A DNA stretch of 64,000 nt from Chamaecrista fasciculata (GCA_003254925.1 QANZ01037222.1:1-64000); one strand, 5' to 3'. Positions 52,665 through 64,000 are shown, counted from the first letter of the stretch. The notes: generated from the sequence alone by a model not told the origin. Numbers and translations: made by a program.

Positions 52665-54489
52665 GTTTGTTTAAATGCTCACATCATTCTTAAAGATGTT
52701 CTTCATGTTCCTAAACTTTGCCCTAATCTTATTTCTGTTCATAAGCTTACATCTGACTCTCATTGTAGTGCAATTTTCCACCCTACCCATTGTGTTTTTC
52801 AGGAAGAAGGCACGTAGAGGATGATTGGACATGCTCAGGAGCAGGAAGGTCTATATTATCTCAAAACTGGTAATAAGGGATATAGTGTTCAAAGTTCGTC
52901 ACCCCATTCGTTCCATAGTCTTTCCCTTAAAACCCATAAAGAAAAAATTTGGTTTTATCATCTCCGTCTTGGATATCCATCTTTTCACACTTTAAAAGTT
53001 ATGTTTCCTGATTTGTTTGGAGGGTTAGCTATTGAAGATTTTCATTGTGAAGTTTGTGAACTTGCTAAACATAAACGTGTTTCTTTCCCTATTAGTAATA
53101 GTAGAACTTCTGTTCCTTTCACTTTGATTCATAGTGATATATGGGGGCCATCTATTGTTTCTAATATTTCTGGAGCTCGTTGGTTTGTCTCTTTTATTGA
53201 TGACTATACTCGTGTGACTTGGGTTTATTTGCTCAAACAAAAGTATGAAGTTAGTTCTATTTTTCCTAAATTTTACAACATGGTTCACACCCAGTTCGGG
53301 GTAAAGATAGAACGATTTCGTTCTGATAATGCGAAAGATGTTTTCAATCAATCTCTTTCGTCATTTTTTTAGCAACAAGGTATAATCCATGAATCTTCTT
53401 GTGTCTATACAACGCAACAAAATGGAGTTGCTGAACGGAAAAATAGTCATCTTCTTTCAAGCACACGGGCTCTTTTGATTCAAAATCATGTTCCACCAAA
53501 ATTTTGGGGGGAGGCTGTTTTAATAGCAACTCACTTAATTAATAGACTTCCAACCCAAGTTCTTGATCGTAAGAGTCCTATGCAAGTTCTCACTGAATCT
53601 TTTCCAAACTTCAATACCTCAAATAATCTTGTAGCTAGAGTCTTTGATTGTTTTGCCTTTGTTCATGTTCACCTCCCTCAAAGGAGTAATCTTGACCCTC
53701 GGGCTCTAAAGTGTGTTTTTCTTGGTTACTCATCTACTCAAAAAGGTTATAAATGTTATCATCCTCCAACTAGGAAATATTATGTGTCTGCTGATGTCAC
53801 CTTTGCTGAACTTGCCCCTTATTTCAGCCAGGATTCTTCTCAAAAGGATCAAAACATCTCCGAACATAACCTATTTCCTGAGTTACCTATTCTGTGTCCT
53901 CAAATTGTAGACTTGCCTGACAGTCCCAACAACTTGACCAAGATCCTCCTCAAATCATTCCTAACCAAGATCCTCCTTAAATCATTCATGACCAAGATCC
54001 TTCTCAAATCATCCTTGCCCATGATCCCATGCAAGCCAACCAAACTTTGGATACTACTCGTCCTTTCCACCTTTACTCTCTGCAAAAACCGCCAGCTCCT
54101 AAAAGTGAGCCAATCCAATCATCGTCTTCGAAGCCCCAAGATGTTGAGGTAACTAATCCTTCTTCTTCTCAATTAGATGATTTTGATGATTCTCATCTTC
54201 CTATTACTTTAAGGAAAAAACAAAGGGCTTGCACTAAACATCCCATATCTTCATTTCTTAAATTTGTCAATTTGTCCACCAAACACAAAGCTTTCTTGAC
54301 TAATCTTCACAACATTCCTATTCCCACTACTTTATCTGAAGCATTGCGGAATGAAAATTGGGTGCAGGCTATGAAAGCTGAGATGGATGCTCTTGAGAAA
54401 AACCAGACATGGGACCTTGTTCTTTTACCAAGAGGTAAAAAACCAGTTGGTTGTCGGTGGGTCTTCACCACGAAGTCTCAGATGGTACT
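52665..54489 (+). pseudogene. Copia Z integrase, linker and RT start
   Basis: Resumes the protease tail (VLHVPKLCPNLISVHKLTS), then a TAG at about 52815, pre-integrase (YHLRLGYPS, CEVCELAKHKR), and integrase IHSDIWGPS, FRSDNAKDV and QQNGVAERK. A TAG at 53370-53372 lies just before QQGIIHESS. It is then open through FWGEAVLIATHLINRLP and FLGYSSTQKGYKCYHP into a linker with 27-bp repeats, and reaches RT start KPVGCRWVFTTKS. At 54490 an inverted Athila-type LTR cuts it off; the rest of RT is not in the window. Confidence 0.87.
53937..54020 (+). repeat. 27-bp tandem repeats in Copia Z linker
   Basis: Three units beginning ACCAAGATCC at 53938, 53965 and 53992. In the likely coding frame each reads DQDPPQIIP-like text, with one stop in the second unit. 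Confidence 0.82.
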
Positions 54490-54997
54490 TGATGCGGGCA
54501 CCTGTCGTAAGGTGTCAGACACGATCAAATTAAATTTATACTCGAGCCTCGCAAGTATAAACTATATTTATTAAAATATAGTATAGATGCTAATCCCAAG
54601 GTCGAACTCTCGTAGAACTCAATGTGATGAGGTAAGAAGAATTGTGACGAAGACTATAACTTCTATTCTTGAGGGTTGTCACTATTTAATAAGATATTTT
54701 AGAGTCAACACAATAATTGAGAGAAAACCCTAGAGATGGACTATCATAGTTCGTTCATCATAAAGATTAGATAATGAATATGCATTTACTTTTCTTATGC
54801 TAGAACATGTATTTAAACTATAAACACAATCAATCAAACAATAGAGAGGATACAAAATTAGGATAGGTAATCATCCATGATTGGATTCATGAGCTATTTG
54901 CGAAAGCTCTTCGGGACAATCTATATTATTGTCACATCGGAAGAATAAACAAACATATTTATATATCAATGGTGATCCTAATATGAAAATAAGATAT
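54490..54997 (-). repeat. Inverted Athila-type LTR fragment
   Basis: Reverse complement of the last 500 bp or so of the LTR family at 60194-61591; its outer end is TGATGCGGGCACC against Copia Z sequence. It probably belongs to the minus-strand element whose interior is at 61592-63131. Confidence 0.8.
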
Positions 54998-55265
54998 AGT
55001 AGAATTCATGATTATTCTCTAGGATATCTTTTAATTATTGTTACCGTGTCTTTATATAATTGTTCTTATAAATATCTTTATAGCCTCACCTAAATTCATA
55101 GACATTCATATAAATAATAGTTATCTTTAACCACGAAGTTCCGCGAGAGTTCGACCTTGGGTTAAGCATCTATACTATATTTTAATAAATATAGTTTATA
55201 CTTGCGAGGCTCGTGTATAAATTTAATTTGATGTGTTTGACACCTTATGACGGGTGTCCGCATCA
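54998..55265 (+). repeat. 5' LTR remnant, Athila-like element 2
   Basis: Starts within the LTR at AGTAGAATTCATG (compare 61322) and ends GTGTCCGCATCA. It lies head to head with the inverted fragment at 54490-54997. Confidence 0.85.
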
Positions 55266-55269
55266 AATT

Positions 55270-55287
55270 TGGCGTCGTTGCCGGGGA
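55270..55287 (+). other. Primer binding site, tRNA-Asp type
   Basis: TGGCGTCGTTGCCGGGGA, four bases after the LTR end. Confidence 0.87.
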
Positions 55288-56484
55288 ACTTCTAATTAAG
55301 GATAACGATTATTATTTGTGTGAATTCTTTGAATTCAGGATTTGCATTCATATAGTTGCATATTAAAACTGTATTAGATCTAGGATCATAGTAGGATTGC
55401 ATCTAAATTGTGTTTTTCTTTATTTTTTTCGTTTTTCTTTTAATTATAAAAAAAAAATTTCGTAAAATTTTTAAATTTTGAATTCTAAACCTTGATTCTG
55501 GTAGGATTCACTTTCAATTTGAAATTTGAATTGATTGGGTATCTTTTCAATCTGATTTTTAATTGGATCCTTTGAATTAAGATTTTTAAATTTAAAATAT
55601 TATTATTTTAATTTTCATTTTAAATTTTAAAAAAAATAATACTACAAATTTTTTTTAAGATTTTAAATATTATTTTAAATAAAAAAATTTTCGTTTTTAT
55701 TATTTTAAGATTTTTTTAATATATTATTTTAATATTTTCGTTTTTATATTTATATATATATAGATATAAATATTTTCAAAATTTAAGAATATCTTTTTCT
55801 AAATCTTGATTCTAGAAAGACTCTTTCTTTAATTTGATTATTGATTAAATTTTTAGTTGATAATCTTTTAAATTTTGAATCTTGCCTAGATCTTGATAAA
55901 AGATTTCATTGATTTTTTAGGAAAAAAAATAATAAATATAAAAATATTTTCAAAACTTCAAATCTTGATTCTTTCAAGATTCTTTTAATTTGATTCTTGA
56001 TTTGATTTTTCTATTTAATTTCAAGATAGGATAATCTTTTCAATTTGATTCTTGATTGAATTGTCTAGAATAGATTTATTTTTTTTATTTAAAAATATTT
56101 TCGAAAAACTTTTAAATTTAAACTTTGAAATTTAATTTTTAAATTAAAAAAAAAATAAATATTTTCGTTGATTTAATTTAATATTGACTAGGTTCTTGAA
56201 TATTTACGTTGAAAATTTATTTTTAAAATTATTTTTATCCTTATTTTTCTTTTGAATTTTTCGAAAATAAAAATTTATTTTTAAAAATTGTTTTATTTTT
56301 TTTAAAAAAAAAATTAAAATTAAAAATTTAAAACTTGAGGTAAAACTTTAGATTTAAAATTTATATTTATAATCATTTTCTTATTTGCATCTTGTTTTCT
56401 TTATTTTGCATCTTGTTTTATTTTATTTTATCTTATTTATTTATTATTTTCGTTTTTGACTGCCTAAGATAGGACAACCTAGGA
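55288..56484 (+). other. Very AT-rich leader of Athila-like element 2
   Basis: About 1.2 kb of almost pure A/T with many short A and T runs, no gene. Words such as GATTCTTGATT and TTGATTGAAT recur, giving a weakly repetitive texture. Confidence 0.7.
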
Positions 56485-57702
56485 ATGGCTAGAGAATTAG
56501 AACCTGAACATAATTCAGCTAGTAAACTTAGACAAAAGATGTCTATTGGTGACGCTACCCAAGTAAACACTCATTATGAGGCAAGGTACAATACACTGCC
56601 TCAGTTTCAAACAACTTTTGAAATCAAGGGACCGTTGTATAATCATGTACCCAAGTTTCATGGTTTAGATAATGAAAATCCTCATCGTCATCTAAATGCA
56701 TTATACAGGCATTGCTTAACTATGAAACCCGTAGGGACTCAAGTAGAAGAAGTCATATGGAAAATATTCCACATATCACTCGAAGGGCAAGCCCTAGAGT
56801 AGTACAATCTCTTGGCAACCTATGAGAAAAATGCCTTTGCATCCTGGGAGAATTTACGACGTTCCTTTCTGAATAAGTATTTTCCTGAATCTAAAGCTTC
56901 AATCGCGAGGAAGGAGATATCAACAATGGAACAACGTGACAAGGAACCATTATTAGATTACTTGGACAGAATCCATAACTTGCTATACAGCTGCCCAAAC
57001 CATCAGTATAGTGAGGAGGATTTGGTCATTTACTTCTGTAATGGACTCCTCCCAAAAGATGCCGACCACTTGGACGCGTCAGCTAATGGATCTATCACCA
57101 AGCTAGATATCGAAGCAGCTTGGAGTTTGATTAAGGAGGTTGCTATTAGGAAAAACAATCGGAGGAGGGTTGACGAAGATGATACTGAAAAATCATTGTT
57201 GTAGGCCATGATGAAAAAAATGGAACAAATGACTCAACGGCTGGAAGAATTAGAAGCTGAACGAAACAATAAAACTGACTATAAAGTCTGTAATGCAATC
57301 ATGAGCTGCGATGAGGAAGAAGTTTCAGCCATAGGTTATCAAGGAGGAAACTCTTATAACCCTAGTTGGAACACCCGGCAATCCTATGGATGGGATGATT
57401 CTGATACTCGGAATACATTGGAAATTGGAATAACTAAAATAGAAGACCAACAGAACGAACTTGAGAAAAGGCTCGAAAAATTACAAAGCTATTTCGCTAG
57501 CCATATGAACTCGGTTGACGAAGAATTAGCCAAGGAAAGATTCAACGATAAAGGTAACACAGGTTCGATTGATCATTCTATTTCTGTTATCCCGCTTTCC
57601 TTTTCTTGTGATGAAGCAGGTAAGCAATGTAGCGAGAAAGATGGAACTAAATTGGAAGACTTCAATCTTCATGATTATGATGAAACTCTCCTCTCTACCT
57701 AA
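56485..57702 (+). pseudogene. Athila-like gag, interrupted by two stops
   Basis: The ATG at 56485 starts gag related to that at 45227 (FEIKGPLYNHVPKFHGL, HCLTMKPVG, SWENLRRSFLNKYFPESK, YSCPNHQYSEEDL). A TAG at 56800-56802 replaces the Trp of the other copy's ALDW, and a TAG at 57202-57204 follows EKSLL. The last part (57208-57702) is charged and probably coiled (MMKKMEQMTQRLEELEAERN). I see no CCHC knuckle. Confidence 0.85.
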
Positions 57703-57780
57703 TTACCTGACAAAGATAGCTCTCGCGAATGCAATGGTGGACTCCATCAATATTGTAAAGATAACGATGATAGGCTCACC

Positions 57781-58119
57781 ATGGATCACAACACCTTGGC
57801 AGCAGTTGAAGTTTCCAAGAACGAGGTGCTAGAAGAAGAAGAAGAATCAGAAGAAGAGTCCGAGAATCCACCTCCGATGAGAATTGCAAAGCAACCTGAA
57901 ATAGAGAAGCCTCCTCTCGCTCATATTGATTTCATTATTCCTGACCCTATTCCCACAACACCCTCTATTTATAATTATATTTCTTTATGTGGTATAGGTG
58001 TGAAGGAAACTATTAAAGAGGAGCACGCTGACCAGAGGGAAGGGAACTTCACACGTTCCCTCGAGCACCAACGCCTCCTGCCCCTTTGGATTTTCAAAGA
58101 GAATTTGCAGCCGGATTAA
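57781..58119 (+). pseudogene. Acidic ORF downstream of gag
   Basis: 112 codons with a Glu/Ser run (EEEEESEEESE) and a proline-rich part (PDPIPTTPSIYNY). It may be the tail of the gag polyprotein in a shifted frame. No protease motif is present and no function can be given. Confidence 0.5.
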
Positions 58120-60193
58120 GCTTCAAGTTGTTTCTTCTTCCCACTTATCTCTTATCCCTTATTTTCAATTTTATTTGCGAGATAAGTATGGGGGAGGAAA
58201 CAACTCCAGTAGGTTAGTTTTTATTGCTTTTAGTATTTTATTTTCCTTATTTTTAATTTCATTTTAGTTTGGTTGACCAAAGTGATTTGATCAGTTTGGA
58301 TCAGCCCAAGTTATCTTATTGCTTTCAGTTTTTAAATTTTCGTCTTTATGATTTTGTTTTGTTTTTGAGTCACACTCCCTGGTCATTATGAATTCTTAAA
58401 ACTATGTTTTCTTCCAGTCAAGAAAAAGGAATTTCTGTCTTTTTCTTAAAAGCCCTTTTGCAATTAATTTATTTTTTCTCTGTTTATTATTTCTCCATTT
58501 TATTTTTAATTCATTGTTCTCTTACATTGAGGGCACCATGTAAGCTTTAAAATGTGGGAGAGTGGTAAACTTTGCAAATTCATCTTTTTGTGCTACTTCG
58601 TAAATAAATATAATAATAATGGTACATGTGCATTGTTCATTAGGTAGTGAGTAATTTTCTTCTAACTATTTCCTAAATTTGATCACCTCACTTGATAGTT
58701 TGTCATAAAATCTTTCCTACCCATAAAAATTGATTTCCATTATTTTTATCTCCTATATTCTCGTTGACCAAGTATTTCATATTTTTCCAATTTTTAAATT
58801 TCCTCTTTTCTTTCCCTTATTTTTATTATTGCCCTTTAACATTGAGGACAATGTGTTCTTCTAAGTGTGGGGGAGAGAGGAGTAAATTCACACTCTTACC
58901 TTAGTTCTTTACTCTTATTTGATTCTAACATTGGGGACAATGTTAGGTTTAAGTGTGGGGGAGAGGAGTAAGTTAGAACAACTTACATTTTGGTTTACCC
59001 AAAAATTATTTTCGCCTATTTTAGTGCTTGATTTAAATAATCTACACTTCTTATCTTTCACTTTTTGAGTAGAAATCGAGTTATTTGAATTTTTAATATG
59101 CTTTAAAGTTTTGAGTGAATAATTTCATATTTGTGATAAGAGTTTAGTCTTAGTTGTTTTCTATAGCCTGAGAATAATCTAAGTAATTTTCTAAGTTTAG
59201 TATAGTATTGTTTGATTTTTATAAACCAATTTGAGAGAAACCCAGCCTAGTTGGAAGTTTAAGACTAAATATTTCCTATCTTTTGAGTGACATTTTAGTC
59301 TCTTAGTTTTTTTTTCTCTATAGCTTGTTTTAATTCTTGGTTAAAGCTTTATGTGATTAAATATCCTTAATATGATAGAGGCATTTGTTTCTTCACCCTT
59401 TTATCCCAAACACTAGCCAATAAACACATTATCACTTGCTAGCCCCTTTGAGCTTTTTTCATTAGGTGTTTTAAATATGACTATAAACATTTCCTTTAGT
59501 AGAAGTTTTTGCCATAGTTCTCGTTTTTTGTTCTTATCCCTCTTAGGATTGGGCTTAGCCAACTGTATTAAAAAAAAAATATGAAAAGAGAAAAAGAAGA
59601 AAAAGTATCTTGCAAAATAAAAAGAAAAGCAAGAGAAAAAGATTGATCAATCAAAAGAGAGAGTATTATTCTTATTGACTCTCCATATATATGTGCTTCA
59701 AGTAAGATTGTCAATAACCCTTAGAAAAAGAGGATAAGGATTTCATGAGGACGTTGGTTATCAAGTATACTAATTTGAAATTTTGTAAGTCTAACACCAA
59801 ACTTCCTTTCTTTTATCACCTTCTCATATATATTAGCCTTTCCCATACATTACAACCCTATTAAAGACCTCTTGATTTTGGATAATTTAACACTTGTGGT
59901 GGAGACCTTGAGAATTTCTACAAGCTTATGGTAGAAACTTAGTCTAAGGAATGACTTGAGAGAAAGTACCCAATTAGTGAGGAGAGCGATACACTTTTGG
60001 AATTGGTCTTATAGAAATTAGATTATGTTACTTTACAAGGTTACTTGCTTGGTGAATTTTCTAAATCTGGATTATGACTATGTGCTAGCCTTGAATCATG
60101 AACTTGGGAAAGTTCCTTGATTCTTTGGCATATTCTTTCTTCTTCTACTTCTTACCTTTGCTCAGGAGGCCAAAGTCTTAAGTGTGGGGAATT
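58120..60193 (+). other. 3' region with repeated polypurine-like tracts
   Basis: No coding. It contains a series of related purine tracts: ATAAGTATGGGGGAGGAAAC (58183), AAAATGTGGGAGAG (58549), TAAGTGTGGGGGAGAG (58864), TTAAGTGTGGGGGAGAGGAG (58950) and the terminal one CTTAAGTGTGGGGAATT (60177-60193). The third and fourth are preceded by ACATTGAGGACAATGT and ACATTGGGGACAATGT. The remainder is homologous to 49990-51274. Confidence 0.75.
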
Positions 60194-61591
60194 TGATCAG
60201 CCCAAAAGTCAACAAGTTATTTGACATTCTTTTAATATATTTATAATAATATATTGTAATTAGACCAACTAATATGCTAAGGGCTGCACCAAGGTATGGC
60301 ATAATAAAGTAGATAAAATATGTTAATTAGTGTTTATTTATTGTATTTTATAGATAAGTGTTATTTAACGGGTTTTTAGTGTTTCAGATATCCAAACAGG
60401 GTCTAACCAATGGGAATCATCTAGAATCAACGAGAAGATATCAAATCGCACAAGATATTGTTGCGCCTCCACGTGAGCCGCGGGCGCAAAATAGGAATTC
60501 TCGCGGCGCAGGACTCTTAGAAGAATATGACGTCAACAAGTAAACTTGAGCTCCAAGATATGGAAGAGTATGACGTCAACAAGTAACTTATTAAGCTCCA
60601 AGATATGATTTGGACGGCCAGGATTCAAGATATCAAGATACCATCCAACGACCCATATTCCTTAACTTAGACTATAAATAGAGCTCTCATTCACAGCCAA
60701 TTTCACCAATTTACAATAGAGAAACGCCCCAGCACCTCAACTAGCAGCAGAGTAGAGTAGAGTAGAGTAGAGTAGAGTAGAGTAGTTATCAATAGGTTTC
60801 TCTATGATGAGAGCCTAAATATCGTTTATCTTAGAGGAGAATCATGAAGGAAGCACGAGTTCATCGTTCTTCATAGTCTTGGGAGTTGTTATTTAATTAT
60901 GTTTATTCATTGATTGCTCTTAGAACTAACTGTTTTATTTCGAAGTACAATTATATGAATTGGTAGATCAAACTTTGTTAAAGTAATGAGACATAGACAT
61001 TCCCGGAGTTTGTCTCTCTCACGATTAATGAAGTTGCTTTTTAGGGTTTGCTAAAGAGTGGTTTACATATCTTAGATTATATAATTAGGATTGTTCTTTA
61101 TTACTTATATTTGTTTATTGTTCCGATGTGGCAATAATATAAATTGCCCCGACGAGCTTTGGCAAATAGCTCATAGACCCCAGTTTTGGATGAGTTACCT
61201 ATCCTAATCTTATATCTTTCACCATTGTTCTTGGTTATATTCAAAGTTTTGATGATATCTTTGAATGTGGTTTGTGACATAATTAAAGCAATACTTCAAT
61301 CCTGTGTTTTGATGAACTATGATAGTAGAATTCATGATTATTCTCTAGGATATCTTTATATTATTGTTACAGTGTCTTTATATAATTGTTCTTATAAATA
61401 TCTTTATAGCCTCACTTAAATTCATAGACATTCAAATAAATAATAGTTATCTTTGACCACGAAGTTCCGCGAGAGTTCGAACTTGGGTTAAGCATCTATA
61501 CTATATTTTAATAAATATAGTTTATACTTGCGAGGCTCGAGTATAAATTTAATTTAACGTGTTTGACAACTTACGACGGGTGTCCGCATCA
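60194..61591 (+). repeat. 3' LTR of Athila-like element 2
   Basis: 1,398 bp, TGATCAGCCC to GTGTCCGCATCA, with a TATA box at 60673-60680 and an AGTAG microsatellite at 60751-60785. Confidence 0.9.
60751..60785 (+). repeat. (AGTAG)7 microsatellite
   Basis: Seven AGTAG units inside the LTR, about 75 bp after the TATA box, so probably within the transcript start region. The homologous LTRs of element 1 lack it. Confidence 0.9.
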
Positions 61592-63131
61592 ATATAAAAT
61601 GACATGAAATCAAGAAAATAATAAAAGTCCAAAGAAACATTTTATTTATGAGAATTCAAATGTAAATTGTCAACAAATAATAAAAGACAGAAAATTAAAA
61701 GACAGAAAAAACCATAAATGACAGAATTATAAATGACAGAATTTGAAAAGATGCAAAATAAATAAACTAATCCTAGAAAGCAATTAAATTAATGCATAAA
61801 CTAATCTTAGACTATTCCCTATCGTGTTCTAGATATTGTAGATATTTTATGCTTTTCACGAGATCCAAGAGTTCTTTGAGAAAAGTCCGAATGACGGTGA
61901 CTTCACGCAACAGAGAAGGACTTTGTTCTATGCCACTTTGTGTGGATGAAGTGCTGGCAGAATCGTCATCAGTGTCAGTCCATGGTTTCTTGCACACGGC
62001 ATCTACATTGTGGAGTCATTCTTCATCACTTCGGCATTCAGCACCTATGCCTAAGTTTTTGCATGAGCACATGGAGAGCAAGATTCTTGGCCTTTTTGTT
62101 GCCCTTATCTCCTTGTCTGCAAAATTAGAAACACTATAGCACGAAGCTACAGTTGGGTTAGTCTTGCGCACAGGCTGCCACACAGCCTTGTGTTTGGAAA
62201 TATTTTCTCTAAGTGCTGGTTTCTCTTTTACTTTGGAAGTTACGAGGTCTTCCTCCTCTTCCTTGAAAAGTGAACTAATGTTCATGTCTCCAAGGTCTGT
62301 TTCTGGTATGAGTAGGCCAGGGTCAGGAGGTTCTAAGTTTAAAAGGGTTTTAAATTCAAGTTCCTCCCTTTTTGGCCTTTCTCCTAGGGTTTTGTTGGAT
62401 GTACAAATACTTCGTGTTTCCAACACGGAATGTTTTTCGGATTTCTCTGCCTCGTACATCGTGAGTGTGATGTTTTGATGTCCATTATCCATTGTGATCT
62501 TTCCATCCTTCATGCTAATATTAACATTAGCGGTTCGTAAGAAAGGTCTGCTTAAAATTATAGTATAATCGGTAGCTCTATTGCCACCAGTGTCTAGGAC
62601 ATAAAAGTCAACGGGAAAGATTAGACCTTTCACTTTGACTAAGACATCTTCTACTATTCCTAGGGGACGTCTGCTGCTTTTGTCGGCTAATTGCAAAATC
62701 AAGCATGTGTCCTTAAGTCCATCCATATTCAAAGAATCATAGACTGACTTGGGCATGACATTGATAGCTGCTCCTAAGTCCAACAATGCTCCATTGACTA
62801 CGACTTTTCCTATCATGCAAGGGATGGTGAATGAGCCAGGATCCTTGCATTTTATATGTATCTTAGGGTTTAAAAGGGCTGAAATGGTAGGGCTTAGTTG
62901 AAGTTTCTTTTGAGATGTTTTCTTTTTCTCAACTAAGTCTTTAAATACCTTAGTGTATCTAGGGACTTTCCTAACCAAATCTAATAATGGTGGATTGACT
63001 TTTAGTTTTCCTAATAAGTCTTCTAGTTCCTTATCCTTTCTATCCTCTAGTTGTTCCTTAGTCATTACATGAGAGCTTGGAAATGACAGGTTTTCTACCT
63101 TGGTTTCTACCTTAGTTTCTACCTTAGTTTC
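61592..63131 (-). pseudogene. Athila-like element 3, protease region and 3' part, deleted
   Basis: Minus strand. From 63131 the text enters gag-protease at ETKVETKVENLSF (compare 46720-46760) and is open to about 62016: VPRYTKVFKDL, NGALLDLGAAINVMPKS, RPFLRTANVNISM, and past the point where element 1 has its stop (ETRSICTSNKTLG). After HNVDAVCK (about 61990) it jumps by deletion to text ending near the stop of the extra ORF (LEHDRE, compare 49990-50025). The 5' part is replaced by an LTR at 63132. It abuts the element 2 LTR at 61591. Confidence 0.85.
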
Positions 63132-64000
63132 TATTGGAGATTGTGCCCTAGGGCCAATCATTTTATGTAAATGTTTTGAACATTTTGATTAATTTATAGA
63201 AGATAAATTATGTTGTTATCATATTATTAACATGTTTACTATGATAGCGTCCTTGATTAATTATGAGATAATTAATCTAAATTGTCCCTAGTCGATTGTT
63301 CTCGTGGGAGGGAGAATGAACCAAGACCAGCATGACCTCAGTGTATGGAGATACATGCACTAGATGCTTTACGAGAGTCATGGTGCAATGATGTAAGGGT
63401 TACAAGTTGCTGGACCGACCCGGAGAGTCCTGCATGGGTTTTATAAGCGAGTCTCTCCTGTACTCTTGTCAAGATGCCCTTAGACCTGAGGTCTTGACTA
63501 TTCCGGCGTTGTAGATGTCAAACTTTGGCCTAGTCCAACGTTGCCCGTAGCAGGGTAGCCATACAAGCTAGATACGGGTTTGGTTGTTTACCGTGCTGAG
63601 GAATGTGGTTCACCAAGAAGGAATTTTGTCCCTCATTAAAGATGAGAGATATCTAACTGGCGCGCCCTCGATGAGTCTGTCCAAGGAATGTATGGCCATA
63701 CAAAGAAATGAGACTAACTCAGTGAATCGAGAAAGTTGCGGTTTGGATTAAGGATGACTTTCCCGTGCCTTATCCAGAACCAAGATATCGTGTGACAATA
63801 GGGATCATGTCAAGGTGTTATTTAGGTTAAGTCGTTTTGGCGTTAAAGCGATAACTCACGTGCTTTGGGTAGTCGTGATGGCTTGCTAGAGTCCGCTCTC
63901 GACTTGTGAGTCATAGAGATGACTTGCTGTCAACTTCACGTGAGGCTTGCTGGGTCACACATGAGTAGGATCAAGATGCCGCACTGGGACACGAATTAGG
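63132..64000 (-). repeat. LTR of the 2.1-kb family, minus strand, incomplete
   Basis: Reverse complement of the last 870 bp or so of the solo LTR at 767-2866, starting TATTGGAGATTGTGCC at its 3' terminus. It has inserted into gag-protease of element 3 and leaves the window at 64000, so it is unclear whether it is solo or part of a full element. Confidence 0.88.

Larger units (their letters stand above)
54998..61591 (+). mobile_element. Athila-like element 2, gag only, 5' LTR truncated
   Basis: The 5' LTR is represented only by its last 270 bp (54998-55265). An Asp-type primer site follows at 55270-55287, then a very AT-rich leader, a broken gag, a long 3' region with several purine tracts and a complete 3' LTR (60194-61591). 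No protease, RT or integrase was found. The 3' region and LTR are related to element 1, while the gag has diverged. Confidence 0.85.

Noticed and set aside
55288..56484. Origin of replication or matrix attachment region in the very AT-rich stretch
   Set aside because: Position right after an LTR and primer site explains it as an element leader; AT richness alone is not evidence.

Overview
This window is AT-rich nuclear DNA from a flowering plant, probably a eudicot. It has GT-AG introns, plant-type Copia and Gypsy retrotransposons primed by initiator-Met or Asp tRNA, a CACTA transposon and a Harbinger-like MITE. I see no bacterial-type operon, CRISPR array, rRNA or tRNA gene. The species cannot be fixed from the sequence alone.

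The only host-gene material is a set of broken, partly overlapping copies of a nuclear gene for an organellar peptide chain release factor 1 (prfA/RF1 family, stop-codon recognition and peptidyl-tRNA hydrolysis). Copy A (523-5567) carries exons 2-8, copy C (14723-16753) exons 8-11, copy E (20413-26018) exons 6-8, and copy B/D (26533-42206) exons 1-10 split by transposons. They share introns as well as exons, so they arose by DNA duplication, not by retroposition. Each one seen here is truncated or carries stops, deletions or lost splice sites. Copies C and D also share a downstream exon that I could not assign to RF1.

Layout. 1-522: ends of LTR elements. 523-5567: RF1 copy A with a 2.1-kb solo LTR in intron 1. 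5568-14722: a mosaic of a Reina-like Gypsy RNase H-integrase fragment, an LTR with leader, a CRM-like Gypsy gag-protease-RT joined in frame to a Copia integrase, a 1.2-kb non-autonomous LTR element, then the Copia RT-RNase H and 3' LTR. 14723-20412: RF1 copy C, then a 1.26-kb inverted-repeat transposon full of tandem repeats. 20413-26018: RF1 copy E, interrupted by a gag-less Copia element with seemingly identical LTRs. 26019-42522: RF1 copy B/D, split by a CACTA element (28119-38358) that holds a MITE and a chimeric Copia, which in turn holds an intact Copia with one 1505-residue gag-pol frame; a 5'-truncated Copia lies in intron 6/exon 7. 42523-54489: a second gag-less Copia, interrupted by a 9.2-kb Athila-like Gypsy that has gag-protease and an extra 3' ORF but no RT or integrase. 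54490-63131: a second pol-less Athila-like element and pieces of a third in the opposite orientation. 63132-64000: an LTR of the same family as the solo LTR, running out of the window.

Overall this is a graveyard of nested insertions in which order can be read from target-site duplications: RF1 duplication, then CACTA, then chimeric Copia, then intact Copia. The most notable things are two Copia-based chimeras with junctions inside pol, two gag-less Copia elements, pol-less Athila-like elements with an internally promoted, probably spliced extra ORF, and codon-length tandem repeats in the integrase-RT linker of four different Copia elements.
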